A stretch of DNA of 64,000 nt from Drosophila pseudoobscura (GCF_009870125.1 NC_046682.1:930001-994000); one strand, 5' to 3'. Numbered from the stretch's first letter, positions 26,701-39,692 are shown. The notes: generated by a model from the sequence alone, not told the origin. Numbers and translations are program-made.

Positions 26701-29700
26701 ATGGTTAAAAATAATTAAATTATACAAGAATAATAAAAATTTGTATACTAATGTACCTTTGTTATTAGTGTGTAAATAAATCCAACACAAGCAATTAATG
26801 CCAAGAACTGGATAAATTTATATGAATCTTGTTCAAACTTATAGTCCACAGGTGGAGGATAAAGAATGGATCGTATTAGTTCTCCCTTTGCTGTTATGTT
26901 ACCGGTGTTAATCACGAATGCCAATACTTTCTTAGATCCAATATATCGCGTTTGAATAACCTTTGTTCCGCAAAAGAGTATATGCCTGGCATGCTCTTTC
27001 TTATCAAAAATCATATCACGTTTCGGAGGTAACGGAGTTTTTGTTACCGGAACACTCTCGCCCGTTAGCATCGATTCATCTAGAATACAGTTGCCTGATA
27101 ATAATACTGCATCACACTGCATTGTACATCCTGATGAAGGTATTTCAATTATATCACCCGGTACAAGAGTTTGTGTTGGAAACTCTTTGGAAACACCCTT
27201 AGAATCCAAAACGAAAGCATTCCCAGTGTTGTGCACCGTTTTTTGAAGTACATCTTGATTCTAGGAGACAGGAATTTTATAGTATTATGGAATTAAATAA
27301 GAAAAGAAAGCAACTCTTACAGATCGATCTTTTCTGTGTTGTATTTATGATATAGTAATCAGATTTGGTTTCTGATTTATTGATCATATATCTTTCACAC
27401 TGCTAGTAATTTCTATCTACACGGATATTCTGTCTCTCTATTAAGATCTCGTTTATATAACTGTATATGTATGTTAATAGGTTAATGGGTTCGGAGATGC
27501 TATTTAACAAAATATGACCATCATCAGAGAAGGTACTATGAACTACCCCGACTCTCGCAATGAAATTCTAATATTTGCAATGAAACTTTCATTAGCATCA
27601 CTTGCACCAAAAATAAATACAGTATTTTTCGGTTTATAAAATTTGTTATTTTGTGAATTTAAAAAAAGCTTTTGATCAAGATTATTTATTCCCGGGTCGG
27701 TCAGTTGTGAGCACTATTTTATTACTTTAGATCTTCTGTTCTCATATCTCCATGTGTTTTTGCGAACAGACGGACATTATACATATACACTTTTGGTTTT
27801 ACTTAAAAGACAATGTGAAAATTGTAAAAATGTAAGTAACCGGCTCACTTACCTTTTTCGTTTGCAAAATGGACATTGTTATTCCAAAGATAGACATTAA
27901 GAGAATAACACAAGCATAATAGTAGTAGTCGTAAGTAAACCACAGGACAACCGAGAATATTTGAAACATATAGAAGGGGTTGAGCACTTCCAGGAATAAT
28001 AACGTTTTGACATCTCGCAATGGCACAGTTATCTCATTTTCGCCAAAAACTATGCGCCTGGATAGCTGCTCATACACCGTTAAGCCACGCTGCTGATGGT
28101 AGTATGAACAAGGAACATTAAGGTCGAGGCCATTCACTTTATTAAAGCAATTCAGTGTGCTGTCCCACGCATATACCAATTGCTTGCACCGGAATATCCG
28201 AATGGACGAACAATCTGGGTAAATAGAATTGGCAAACCTTTATTTAATATCCTCAGATATGAATTATAAATATTTAAAAGAAATATGTAAGTATGTTTAT
28301 TAATTTTTGCATAAACTAATGCAAGTATGTATAATCTCTTATGATGCATTTTAAATGTATTAGTTGTCTACCATACCACATACTTTTGAACTGAGCTGAT
28401 GTAAAATGCACTGAGATTTGCAAATTATTATCATCGACTTCACTACTTTTTGGATATCCCTTTAGCAATAAGGACCTGAAATTGAATAATATTTAATGAA
28501 GCATTATTACAGCATCGACAATCCCAATAAATGTGCCCTTAACTTACTTCAGTTGATTTGTATTTAAAACGCGAACGCTCTTCACATGATACAGCTTGTG
28601 CTTGCCTTGATAGTCCTCTACTATCAATACCTGATCTGCCTCATCTAGAGGGCACTGATGGCAGGTGGCGAACAAATACCAATGGCGCCACCAGTGTAAC
28701 ACGAGTCGCAGTAGACCTCCAGTTAGAACAATGCAGACCCAGCAAAGAATACTGCGCACATAACACCGTCGATATCCGGATATGTTCATCTGGTCTTCCT
28801 GGTCTTGATTTAATATACCATCGCATGGTTTAGGATCTAAGAAAAAAAAAACAAACATAGTCTTAAATGCTTGCTAAATTTTCAATGGTTTCCATTGCCA
28901 CTAGTTATGACGTTATGTCGTTCACCTTATTTTCTTTGTTATATTCCATACCTCTAAACACGTTGCAGTTCATCGTCAGTTTCGCCAACAATGTGCCCGT
29001 GACAACCACAAAAACAGAATAGTTCGAAGCCTATTTCAGCGTCTGCGATAATCCATAGCCCTGAACTGTTGTGATTGAGTTTCGTGAATCATAACATCCA
29101 GATATTCGAATTAAGCGACTTCTACAGATTCATCAAGGTGTACATACATAAAACTACACTAGGTTATGTATGCATATACGTATGCACATATGTATATACA
29201 CACATACATATGTAGTACGTATAAGAAACCTCGTGGTCCAGGCTTCTGAAAGGTCTTTCGGAAAATTCTTTTAAAGCGTATACGTATGTTCATTCGCACG
29301 TAAATGTGACAAGGTCCCATAAAACAGCAGACTTCATATTTTAAAATTGTATATTTGTATGTACAATAAAGATCGTTGTCTTAACACCGGAATGCAAATG
29401 CAAATTTAACACCAAATTGACCCAAATAATAAAGAAGCAAATTTTACGTTGTGTTTGGTCAAACAGGTAAAGCTACTCGAAGGGACGGATCAACACAGTG
29501 AGATATTACGGTACCACGGTTAGCTATTAGCTTCGGGAGTTAAAGGCGACACGCGTAATCGAAAAGCTAACAGCCAATATGTAGATAAAAGCAATATGAT
29601 AAGAAGCACGATCGTCTCGGTTGCTATTGTTTATTTGCCAAGAGAGTACGAGTCCGCCTGGCTTGCGGGCTTTCTAGATTCGTTTATTTGTTTATAGAGC

Positions 29701-32700
29701 TTTAATTATACATATGCATGTATGTATGTACATACATATGTATATGAATATGTAGGTTTTCACAGCCGTACGAACATTTTCTTGATACTCCTCAATAGCT
29801 TTGAAAGTGAGACGGCGCATTTATGAGCAAGTTGTGTGCCAAACATAAAACAATAAACCCCCACCGATGTCCAAAGTGTGTGCATTTAAGGTTTTTATTT
29901 TAAAGATCGCAAAATGTACAATCATAGGTATTATAGGTCGTCACGATTCGAAATTATCTTTTGCCTCGATTCTCTTATTCCTGACTGGTAATTACTGCCG
30001 AAAAATTATTATTATTTGATCATGCATATTCACCGACACCACAACGGGCTACAGCAAGTGTCAATAAATACACAAGTACTATATATGTATGTATACGTAT
30101 GTATACATACGTACATATGTACATTGATTAGAATTTGTGTATGACATACTTTTTGTACAACTATACCAGCATACCGATGTACGTATGTATATGGTGTGTA
30201 AATACATATACACTAACATATGTAAGTATGCAGAAATCTCTGAGCCGCGGCAGTACTCAGACGGTATATGTATATGTGATTTATGAAATTTTCATCAAAT
30301 AATATTTTATACATACATACATACATATGTGCTTAATTAACGTAAGCGCCGGAATTGCTTTCGCAGCCCATGAGTGCAGCATGCTTTTTCTCTCTCTGTC
30401 ATTTGGTGTCTTTGTTCACAAAAGCGACGAATTAATTTGTTGTTTAATGCGTGTAGAGATCCCCCACGATCTCTCTTTTAATTTTCTTACCCTTCTCTTT
30501 AGTAATGGGAGAACATAGTTGGTTCTAATGTTAATTCTTGCTCTTTGTTTATCCTCTTTCCACCTAATGACCTATTTGATTATAATTAAAGAACATTTTA
30601 TCTGTTTTCTTTGTTTTTATGGCGCTTCATTTAGCTCTCTCACGCGTCTCAATACAATACCAGCCGTTATATGTAGCCTTGGAACCTTGCATAGTTTTTT
30701 CTGGCTAAATCCGATTTGATGCAGATGTAGAAATCGGGAAGAAATACTCATTCTCTATTATTTTCGGTTTTCTCGTATCTTCGAAATTGTTGTCACCAGA
30801 GACTTGCACCCAGTATGGAAGTCTGCACACAAAATTAGCTTGATCGTCAAACAAGACGAGTGGAAGACGGACGGAAGGACAGACATGGGCGGAAGGAAGG
30901 ACAGACATGCTGACATATTTTTATACCCGATACTCAAAATGAGTATTGGGGTATATTAGATTTGTGGTGATAATGGATGTGTGTAACGTCCAGAAGGAAT
31001 CGTTTCCGACCCCATAAAGTATATATTCTTGATCAGCATCAATAGCCGAGTCCATTGAGCCCTGTCTGTCTGTCCGTCTGTCCGTCCGTCCGGCTGTCCG
31101 TCCCTATCAGCGCCTAGTGCTCAAAGACTATAAGAGCTAGAGCAACGACATTTTATATCCGGACTTCTGTGATATGTCACTGTTACGAGAATATTTCAAA
31201 ACTTTGCCCCGCCCACTTTCGCCCATACAAAGGACGAAAATCTTCTTTGGACGAAAATCAATATTGAAGATAGGAGAAAACTAAAAACGCACAATCATAG
31301 AGAATGATGGTATCTATGAGATTGCTGAATCTGGATTAGATCGAAACATATTTATAGCCAAGCGGAACAAATTAATTTGCAGTGGCTACGCAGCGCCCGA
31401 CGACACGCACACGCTCAATGTCGCTCAATGTGGCCATACTGACTATGTATCGGGTATAAATGTAGAGTTGCGGTCGCCGCAGCAACTCACAACGTTCCCC
31501 CTCGTTTTTAATAAAATGAGAAAACACTTATTTTGTATTTTTGAAAAACAAAAAATATGAAGTGATGATTATACTATATTATCAAAAGCTTTCTGACGGA
31601 GAGAACCTTCCGTGTAGTCCAGGATGGTGCAGCTTCTTTGACGAAGACCATCAAGGTAGGAGTACCGCAAGGCAGCATGCTTGTACCGACACATTACTGC
31701 TTATTAACCCACGACATGCCAAATCCCTCTACGGTCCGAAGGCAAACAGGGCAGACCCTTAAGGTGGCAACATTTGCTGACGACACAGCAGAACTCTCGA
31801 GGGCTAGCTGTGTCTATGCCACAGACAATCTACAACAATGCCTCAAGCTGTTTGAAAACTGGGCCTGCCGATGGAACATCTGCACTGAAGAAGGGGCTCT
31901 AGCCCTGGTGTCTTCCTGCTTGGGAACATACCTCGGAGTTACACTGGATAGAAGCTTAACTTTCGACAGTCGCATCCGTAGCGTGAGGACAAGTTGTTGG
32001 ATAAGGCCCAGTAAATGTTCTGACTACTTAAACAAAGCAACAAGCTTAGTTTGAAAAACAAATTCATGATCTACAAAGCCATACTACCTGGAAGTACGGC
32101 ATTCAGGTGTATGGGATTGCCGGCAAGACTAACCTTGCGAGGATCATGACATTCCAGAGTGAATTTCTGAGTAGGATCTCTGGAGCTGAGTGGTATATCC
32201 GTAACCGGGATATTGCCAAGGGCTTTAACGTACCACTCGTTGGTGATGTTATCAACAATCAAGCGAAGAGCCATATTTGTAAGCTTAGACGCCACCCTAA
32301 TGTACTGGCGAGGCGTCTTGCGAGAACCAGATACCGGCGTATACACTCAGTTGACCTGCCCAACAGAATGATCTAAGAAAAGTTCTACCCCAGAAATCCT
32401 GTGCAGATAATTGAACCAAATATTATCCGCATCCGAATTCTTCGACACGCATTCTTGATGACACATTTTTTTTGTTATATTCATTTTAATTTTTTTAAAT
32501 CATTGTAATTTTTCCTGTATATGTTGCTCTAGCAGTAACAGCAAACAACATAATTTGTATCAGTGATATTATTTTATAATAAAAAATACAAAATAAAATC
32601 ATAATAAAAAATAATATATATATATAATTTTAAAGAACCAAATCTAGAGTGCGTGTGGGAGAGACAGAAAACGAGTCTGAGCGTGTCCTCAGGCGCTGCT

Positions 32701-33967
32701 TAGCCACTGCAAATTTATTTGTTCATTTTGGTTATAGATTCCAGATTCGGCAATGTGGTAGATATGGTCATTCTCTATAATTGTAGGTTTTTAATTTTCT
32801 CGTATCTTCAAAGTTGTGGATGCCACAGATTTTCGCCCTTTGTGGGGGCGGAAGGGGGCGTGGCGAAGTTTTCAAATACACTTGCAACAGTGACATATCA
32901 CAGAAGTCTGGATACAAAATGTCGTTGCTCTAGCTCTTATAGTCTTTGAGCACTAGACGCTCATAGGGATGGACAGACAGACATGACTCAATCGACTCGG
33001 CTATTGATGCGGATCAAGAATATATATACTTTATGGGGTCGGAAACGCTTACTTCCGGGCGTTACACACATTTAATTTCCCCACAAATCGAATATACCCT
33101 TATACTCATTTTGAGTAAACGCTTGTGTATTTTTAAATCAAAGTTAACGAAATTATATGCCAATTTATTAAATAGGTCAACTATCAAACAATTTTATGAA
33201 TAAATTCTAGACAGAATTATATGGAAATATTTTGTTTACTGACTTTCAATGTTTTTGGCATGGTGGCATACATATTATGCTAATTTGGTTCTTTTAGTGA
33301 ATCAAAATTGAATCTTTGATTTTTTTTTTACCCAGATTTGTATTCTATAAATAGATACAAACTCACAGTGACTACAGTTACAGGATCGGATTAACAATTT
33401 AGACCAGTATTGAAATAATACTTATATGTATATAAAATTATAAACAAAAAAGGCAACAGTACTTTTTCTTCTTAAAGACATGTGTAACATGCGCATATCG
33501 GTGTACATACCATCTACAAGTCGATGAGAGTCCTTCATATCAAATTCCTCAACCCCCGGATCAAAGGGAGGTTCGTTTTTTGTATCGCAAGTGAGCACTT
33601 TCTGATCTCGATCGGGCTGACTTCGTTGAAGGACGGAAAATAGCTTTGATGGCGTGTTAAGGCAGCTATGAACTACGGTATTGTTATTATCAACGGTATT
33701 TATTCTATCGGCATGTCCATGTCCTCTTTGTTCCCTTCTCTCAGGCTGCAAGAATGCTGCTTCCACATCTTGCGGTTGTGTGGGTGAATGCCACCAATTG
33801 AGCTTTAAGCGATTGTTTTTGGTAGCAATTCGTGAAAAGGGATAGTATTCCTCTGTATCCAAGTCTTTCTCTCTTGAGTTTACAATAGCGTTTGATAAAG
33901 ATTGCAACTGCAACGTCTCTGGACGAGAGGCTGCGATGTCTGCGCCTTCACTTTGACAAACAGACAT
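23784..33967 (-). CDS. anne: P5B-type P-type ATPase (ATP13A2/3 family)
   Basis: Eight minus-strand exons: 33511-33967 (ATG 33967), 28548-28836, 28384-28475, 27853-28214, 26757-27260, 26483-26683, 24507-26388 and 23784-24442. All phases close, giving about 1,481 residues. P-type hallmarks are present: TGES (about residues 466-469), the P5B signature PPALP (591-595), the phosphorylation motif DKTGT (Asp about 634), nucleotide-binding KGSPE, and GDGAND (about 1120). Hydrophobic segments flank these as expected, and the last exon carries the C-terminal membrane helices. The family transports polyamines or cations in late endosomes and lysosomes. Order beside Ank matches D. melanogaster anne boleyn (CG32000), as I recall it. 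The Asp-Lys codons of DKTGT end one exon and Thr-Gly-Thr starts the next. Confidence 0.94.
27261..27852. other. anne: Intron of the P5B ATPase gene
   Basis: 592-base intron with clean GTAAGT donor (27847-27852, minus) and acceptor AG before 27260. AT-rich. No repeat family or alternative exon was recognised. Confidence 0.7.
30921..31460 (+). repeat. DINE-1/INE-1-like element
   Basis: Begins with tttttatacccgatactcaa and a gtattggggtatatt block. It then runs through the gtaacgtccagaaggaatcg segment, the 'ttcttgatcagcatcaatag' segment, repeated tgtccgtc units and 'agactataagagctagagca'. This is the reverse complement of the copies at 5.7 and 32.8 kb. A second tatcgggtata near 31450 may mark the far boundary or a nested copy. 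A partial minus copy lies just upstream at 30735-30915. Confidence 0.78.
31600..32400 (+). mobile_element. Jockey-clade non-LTR retrotransposon fragment (broken)
   Basis: Plus-strand frames carry a reverse-transcriptase piece with [21 protein letters not shown] and the catalytic FADD motif (about 31780-31795). The C-terminal jockey-type region follows: a YGIQVWGIAGKTN type segment and the later [17 protein letters not shown] segment at about 32190-32235. The piece is split by several frameshifts. It is flanked by DINE-1-like copies inside the ATPase first intron. The 5' part of the element is absent, as expected for a truncated non-LTR insertion. Confidence 0.8.
32735..33120 (-). repeat. DINE-1/INE-1-like element
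   Basis: Minus-oriented copy with the full order: 'tttctcgtatcttcaaagtt', the gggggcggaagggggcg block, 'cacagaagtctggatacaaa', 'gctctagctcttatagtctt', the gacagacagaca run, 'ctattgatgcggatcaagaa', 'ggggtcggaaacgcttactt' and the terminal 'actcattttgagta'. Very similar to the copy at 5655-6002. Confidence 0.8.
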
Positions 33968-34407
33968 GTTCTAAGCGAGGAAAGAACTCAGAAAATCAGA
34001 ACATCATTAACAATGCGCCGATATTATATGTTCATATGTTTGGGTTTTTATTTATTACGTAGGGAGCCGAATAGACCATTCCTGTAGATTCTGTGGAAAT
34101 ATTCGTGGCTGTAATGTCAGCTACGAAACTCTTGTGTTTCACAAACAATCACTACGATGCAACAAGACGAAATCGTTGAGAATCTGACTGCGGGCATTTT
34201 CGTTTGTCTGCTAACTTAAACTGGCCACTGGAAAAGGAAAGAATAGACGTAGATGTTGGATCGCCAATTACTTAGGTCTGAAAACTTGAATCGCGATTTC
34301 TTGCGATATCTTTGTCAGATAGCCAACTGAATATGTTATCTACGTGAACATGTGAGCTTAGATGGATGGGTATACGCTGCTAGGCTGCTACCCCAAATCC
34401 TCTTTAA

Positions 34408-34749
34408 TCATCCAAAGTTTGAGATGGCGCTGGACCGATACTCGTACACTCCTCCGCTTCCCACACGCTTCTCAAAGAAGAACTGCTTTACGTAATCCTT
34501 CTGCAAAATGTCTAAGTTTATCCTTGTCCCACTGGGCAGGATGCTGACGCCAATCCACCAAAAAACCGACTTTGACACCGCTGACAGTCCGTAGCACCGT
34601 TTGAGCAGCTTTCTCTTTAGTACCCAATTTTTCTCCTGCTGCTTCTTTGTGTCACCTTTAACTGAATTCATTACGATATCAAAATCCCAGGGATAAACGT
34701 ATTGTGTTGACTGTCCCAAGTAGGTGAGAGTGCCAAATATCGAAATCAA
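34408..34749 (-). pseudogene. Unrecognised coding relic
   Basis: A minus frame of 113 residues with codon-like composition. After about 34625 a neighbouring frame reads on more convincingly (Ala/Lys/Thr-rich, then VGFLVDWRQHPAQWDKDKLR) and stops near 34480. The frame switch suggests a single-base shift and a decayed gene copy. I cannot assign a family. It lies next to the frame at 34795-35077 and the two may derive from one gene. Confidence 0.4.
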
Positions 34750-34794
34750 GGCTAGTGTCGTCTAGACTTTGGTGCACTATTTTAAACAAATTTT

Positions 34795-35077
34795 CCACAG
34801 TTTTGACATGTAGAAAAAAGTATTTGGTTAGCTTTTATAAATGATTTTGAAAGCTCAATAGTGTTCACATGCCACTTTGGGAAAATAAGTTCTTTGCGGT
34901 CCGTTTTTTGGGCGACGGTAGAGGCTGCTTCAGGTTCAACAGATAACAGACAATCGAATATACAGTTTAAACTCATTTCTCGTCGAACAGCGTTCAATGG
35001 CATATTCATAACGCCGCATGCAAAAGCATGCCTATGTGAGTGTAAATCTAGAACGACTCCAAATTGTGTCAACGGAT
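34795..35077 (-). other. Possible orphan exon
   Basis: A minus-strand open frame of 94 residues begins directly at a good acceptor (TTTTCTTTACAG ending at 35078), opening in phase 1, and ends in a stop near 34795. The text reads LTQFGVVLDLHSHRHAFACG and ends TCQNCGKFV. Its acceptor phase equals that of the second ATPase exon. It could be a terminal exon of an unfound gene, an alternative exon, or a TE-derived piece. I do not recognise the domain. Confidence 0.35.
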
Positions 35078-35599
35078 CTGTAAAGAAAAAAATTAATTTT
35101 TTGTTTACTCTAATTTAGATTAATTCCATTCCTGACTTAGAATCAATACTTATACAGCTATGTTCCGGATATCGCAAATTTTTGTGTTTGAACTTGAAAA
35201 ATTCATACGAATTAAAATTTAATAGTGTTTCATTCCCAAAATATTTAAGGAACAGACAACTCTGTAACCCATGCCAACTATTAATATCGATCAATGGGAA
35301 TTCGAAATTTGTTGTTTTGGTTTATTTATTTGATTCACGCAAAAATTTTTGTTTAGAAATATATGTATTAAGTATTTAAAGATATACGAAAATAAATCTG
35401 AAAATTTAAAAAAAAAAACTTAAAACATCAGCAAATTTTTTTTGAATTTTTTCCCTCATAAAATTGGTTCTATATTCCATTTTGTCCGCGTTCTCGTGTG
35501 ATATGACAAACGTCAGCACAGTAGGCTGTGTGTCACAGTAACCGGTTTGGCTTGGCTTTTCAAAACACGAAATTATTATTCGGGTCGACTCAAATACGA

Positions 35600-36000
35600 A
35601 ACAATATAAAAAATTCTTAAAATTGTTTGGAATTGATTTGGAAATACAGCCAATGAAAATGCAGAAGAACAACAAATTTCCCTTGAAGAGCGCCGCGTTG
35701 GCGCTTCAACATTAGATGAAGTTGCCATCGTGATGTTGGTGAAAACATAGAAAGACGTGATATTGTGATTGCACGTCGCGATGTTGGGCAATTGCAAAAA
35801 ATATCTGAAACACATCGTTTATATAACACGTTGCTATACTCGCTCATGTTTTGGCAAGGAGAAGATGGATATCATTTTAATATCAAAATAATAAATCCAT
35901 TGAGTGGTGAAGAAACTACAAAGAAAATTAGTTCGATGAAATATTACGCACAACGTTTGATGATTCGGCAGAAGAGGAAAAAAGGTCTATAGGTAAAATT
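35600..36000 (+). mobile_element. Helitron-encoded protein fragment (N-terminal region)
   Basis: Plus-strand frames, shifted at least once, carry ARRDVGQLQKISETHRLYNT, then a YSLMFWQGEDGYHFNI segment, then KKISSMKYYAQRLMIRQK. This pattern is characteristic of the helitron-like N domain before the Rep/helicase. No helicase region was found downstream, so this is a truncated autonomous-Helitron copy. Confidence 0.7.
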
Positions 36001-36338
36001 TAAGTCTCTTGCAATTTTTTATTTGTTTTGAATTGGTTCTTCTAATAATGATATAACATTATCAAGTCACAAGGAATTAAATTTGATGCATGTGCCAGAT
36101 CCGAATATTAGTGCTTTTGGCTTGCCAAGTGATTTAAACGATCTAAATTGTTTTTTCTCAGTATTCGTCTACAAATTAAAATAAAATAAAATGTTTTCAT
36201 ACGCATTTTTTATTCCACCAGCAAGTTGATTGAAATTTTTGAACAAATTGAACATTTCCATAATGGCAATGAAAACCGAATTAATTTACTGAAAACCAGG
36301 ATTAATAAATGTTCTAAAGTAACAAACGTCACGTCTTC

Positions 36339-36760
36339 ATGAGAAAAAAACACCGTAATTGTCGTCATCTATGTATGTATATCGTAAAATGCAAGTGCAG
36401 TTTACAATGTAATCGTTGTTCATATGGCTTGACGCCTGATAACTTACTCGATTTTTTTTACACAATACCAGACCTGGTGGATATTGATTTGGAATCGGAT
36501 TCAACTGCTACTGCAGATTCATCTTACCGACCTGAGACATCAGACATGGATTTTGATGAAGTTTTTTTATTTAGAATACGAAAAGGTTTGATACCTCCAA
36601 TTATGCTATGATGTGCGGCAGATTTGGTGTGTTAGACAGAGTTGCTGCTTGTTCCGCTACGGCACTTATTAAAGATGTAGGTTTCAAAGACAACTCTAAT
36701 TTATATGTAAATAAATGGATGTTGATTTCTGATCAACATAAATGGACTGCTCGATCTTCA
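36339..36760 (+). pseudogene. Unrecognised TE-like frames
   Basis: A 90-residue frame (36339-36611) starts MRKKHRNCRHLCMYIVKCKC and has an acidic middle. Immediately after it, in another frame, comes CGRFGVLDRVAACSATALIK then KDNSNLYVNKWM (about 36612-36760). That second text resembles a domain common in unclassified insect transposon proteins (RFGVSDRA type). It is degenerate and the family is not identified. Confidence 0.4.
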
Positions 36761-36899
36761 TAGCCAATGGTTACAAAATCGGATGACTATATAATACCTA
36801 CTTTACTGCGAAGGTAGGAAAACTATTACTAAATATAATCACAGTTTGCAAATGCAAATGCTATGTATCCAGTGTTAATCTAAAAACAGTTATACTTAC

Positions 36900-37150
36900 A
36901 TATTGCAGTACATACACTTAAAAATATTTATATATGTATGTATATATATATATACATATATGCTACTAAAATTTATAGGGAGCATTATTCTTCATATGTA
37001 TCTACATGTACATATATATGTATGTATGTGAATATGAATCATGCAGGAAAAATCAATCTTATTTATTGCTAATGTTAATGGTCAAAATACATCGGGAACA
37101 TTTCTGTTAACATACATTTATGTATGTATACATATGTATGTATATCACTG
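36900..37150. repeat. TATGTA/TACATA microsatellite cluster
   Basis: Successive self-complementary runs such as atgtatgtatatatatatat and tatgtatgtatacatatgta at 36930-36965, 37000-37035 and 37105-37145. The same type recurs in introns across the window. Confidence 0.7.
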
Positions 37151-38559
37151 TAGTTGCGCTAATATACTCAGATGGTACATAGATTCTGACATATTCTTTT
37201 GCGTACAAATATTGCTGATAATTTAAATTTAAGTCGATAAAAAATTTACAGATTTTGCGGTCAGAACTATATTAAACGTAAAATATTTTCACTTTTAATT
37301 ATCTTCATTATTTTAAGATTATGATGCCTTTTTATTTGCACGCGGTTCTGATTATAATAAATACATGATAGGTAATAGGGTTGCTGTTTGAAACCCTATA
37401 GGTCGTTGCCACCTGGTATATTGTCCAGTCTGGCATCATCTTTGTGATAATAATTTTAGTTATTTTTGGGAATCGCTCCTCGCTATAATGGACATTTAAA
37501 TCTAAAATTTGACTTTTAACTTTAACACTAATTGGTGGTCCCACCAGGTCGACGGCCACTAAAAGGAGCGTTGCCACTAATAGAAATGTGGAATTTTCGC
37601 GGGAATTTTGAAATTTTGCTAATTTTACGCCTACATTTTCTGATGGCACGCACGCTTGTGTGATTTTTATTTAAAACTACCAATCACACTTAAATCATGC
37701 TAATAATATATGTATAATAATACCATACTTCTGTTTATTGCCCACCTCGTTCAGAGCTGCAGCGATGAACTCTTTCGCTTGTCACCATTGCGAAAACCAC
37801 ACAACGAGCTTTCGTTTGAAAGCTTGAGAAGTAAAAGTTACGCGATACCCTACATTAGTCAGGTATCTGGGTTTGAAACTTAGTTAGTTAGTTCCTTTGG
37901 AATTTTGGCAGGTAAGTACTTAAACATACATTTTATATAAATTATATTTGTATTTATTTTAGTGCGCTACAACCGATTCCTCACTAAAATGTATATCAAA
38001 TAAGATTTTATGAATTCCAGTCATTTCGACTGAGTCGGAGAGGATGTTCAGCAAGGCTAGCTTAATAGCAAGCGAGAGAAGAGCATCACTAAAACCTAAA
38101 AATGTGGAGATGCTGACGTTCCTAAATAGGAACATATGGATCGCCAAATAAATGAGCCAAATTTAAACGTGAACTTGGGATCTCCAAAAAAACTTTATTT
38201 TTAAGTTACTTATGAAGTGTACTTTACTTGAAGTAATATATTTTTTTTTTATATTTAATTTTTATATATTATTTCTTTGTTTTAAATAATTAACGAAAGC
38301 TGTCAGATGAATTTTTTTATTAATTTAATTTAATGGAAAGAAGTAAAATGTAAAAAGTTTAAAAAAATTCCCGATACTATCGATATTATTGAGTTTTTGT
38401 TGAAAAACCCATGTTTCAACTATCGATGTTTTTCTACTTTTCGATATTTTTTGGGGTCCAAAATGAGCCGACGGTATATTTACGGTATATCGGTATATTT
38501 AAGATGGTAACACATTTTCGAGAAGCCATTAAGTTAGGGAACTCCCGCTATTAACAAAA

Positions 38560-39395
38560 GCTATACAAAATAATGAGCAAAGATTTTAAACAAAAGTACA
38601 GACAGGAGTGGGAGTCTCAACCCGATACAAAGACATGGCTCTGCAGAAGTAAAAATGCAGTGGACGTTGATATGTTGATATTTTGAGTCGAATAGCATCA
38701 ATAAGACAGCACGCTGCCACACACAAACATAAGGAGAAAAATAAGTTCTTGTGTGGCCAATCTAAGGTGTATTCAAACTTTTTTTTTGTATTCGCTATGT
38801 TAATACTTGTATAAGCGGTTTTAAATTATAGATTGATTCGTTCGTGGATGATACAAGCAAAAGTGTTGCGACTAGAGTGAGGAGAGCTGAATCGCTGTTT
38901 GTTGCTGCTGCAGCAGAGAACAACATACCGTTCCGGGCAATGGATCATCTTAGCAATGTCATCAAAAACGCATTTCCTGACAGTGACATTGCGCAAGGCT
39001 TTGCTTGCAAACGGACCAAGTCGGCATCTTTGGCTTACAATGTGATGGCACCTGCTGCAAAGGAAAAACTGAGGAGTGAGGTTAAAAAGAGCGTGTGCCC
39101 AGCTGGAAAAACCATGTTTTCGATCATCATCGACGAGTCTACGGATGTGACATGTACTAATTTACTAGCGTGCGCAGTAGTTATTCGACACCAAGTACTT
39201 ATTTTCGATTGATTTGGATGGCGAGAAAGCAGAGGACTTATTCCAAGCTTTGGATAAGGGACTTCAGGAATTTGTGTTCAGCATGGAGAACATCATAGAA
39301 TTTACAGCTGACACCACTAATGTCATGTTTGGTGAGCATAACAGCATAGTGCCCAAGATTAAAATGCAAATGATTCGGTTCTTTTTGTAAAGTGT
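38560..39395 (+). mobile_element. hAT-like transposase relic
   Basis: Plus-strand frames beginning MSKDFKQKYRQEWESQPDTK (38573), then FVDDTSKSVATRVRRAESLF through to FSIIIDESTDVTCTNLLACA (38830-39210), and a shifted continuation to about 39390. The IIDESTDV motif is typical of hAT-superfamily and related zinc-finger transposase proteins. The frame is broken by stops and shifts, and the C-terminal dimerisation domain is absent. The flank at 38380-38510 holds several atcgat-type short inverted runs that may be its terminal region. Confidence 0.65.
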
Positions 39396-39424
39396 TTGCC
39401 ATATAATAATGGCTATAATAATGA

Positions 39425-39692
39425 TACAATTCAGGTTCTGCAGTCTAGAAGATATAGTCATTCTCAACGATTCTGCGTTTTTGGTTTTCTCGTATCTTTA
39501 AAATTGTGGATGCCTTTGTGGTGGCGGAAGTGGGCGGGCGAAGTTTTAAAATATACTTATAACAGTGACGTATCACAGAAATCTGGATACAAAACGTCGT
39601 TGCTCTAGCTCTTTAGTCTTTGATCACTAGGCGCTAATAGGGACGGACGGACAGACAGACATGGCTCTATCGACTCGGCTATTGATGCTGAT
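39425..39692 (-). repeat. DINE-1-like copy, left part (split by hAT insertion)
   Basis: Minus-oriented blocks 'ttttctcgtatctttaaaat', a gtggcggaagtgggcgggcg block, 'cacagaaatctggatacaaa', 'gacggacagacagacatggc' and 'cggctattgatgctgat'. It ends exactly at the target duplication of the hAT element. The sequence resumes after 41995 with 'ctagaata', where intact copies read tcaagaata. Confidence 0.78.

Larger units (their letters stand above)
28837..33510. other. anne: First intron of the P5B ATPase gene, repeat-rich
   Basis: 4.67 kb intron. It holds microsatellite clusters of the acatacatatgta type at about 29160-29220, 29705-29750, 30075-30125, 30180-30230 and 30305-30330. It also holds DINE-1-like copies at 30735-30915, 30921-31460 and 32735-33120, and a jockey-type non-LTR fragment at about 31600-32400. 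Promoters for shorter transcripts could lie here but none is evident. No coding exon besides those listed was found. Confidence 0.7.

Noticed and set aside
31541..32376. A functional jockey element
   Set aside because: The RT text is split over several frames and the 5' region is missing, so it is a dead fragment.
37332..37649. 105-codon minus frame as a gene
   Set aside because: The middle is hydrophobic and acceptable, but there are no splice or promoter signs and the surroundings are repeats. Left uncalled.
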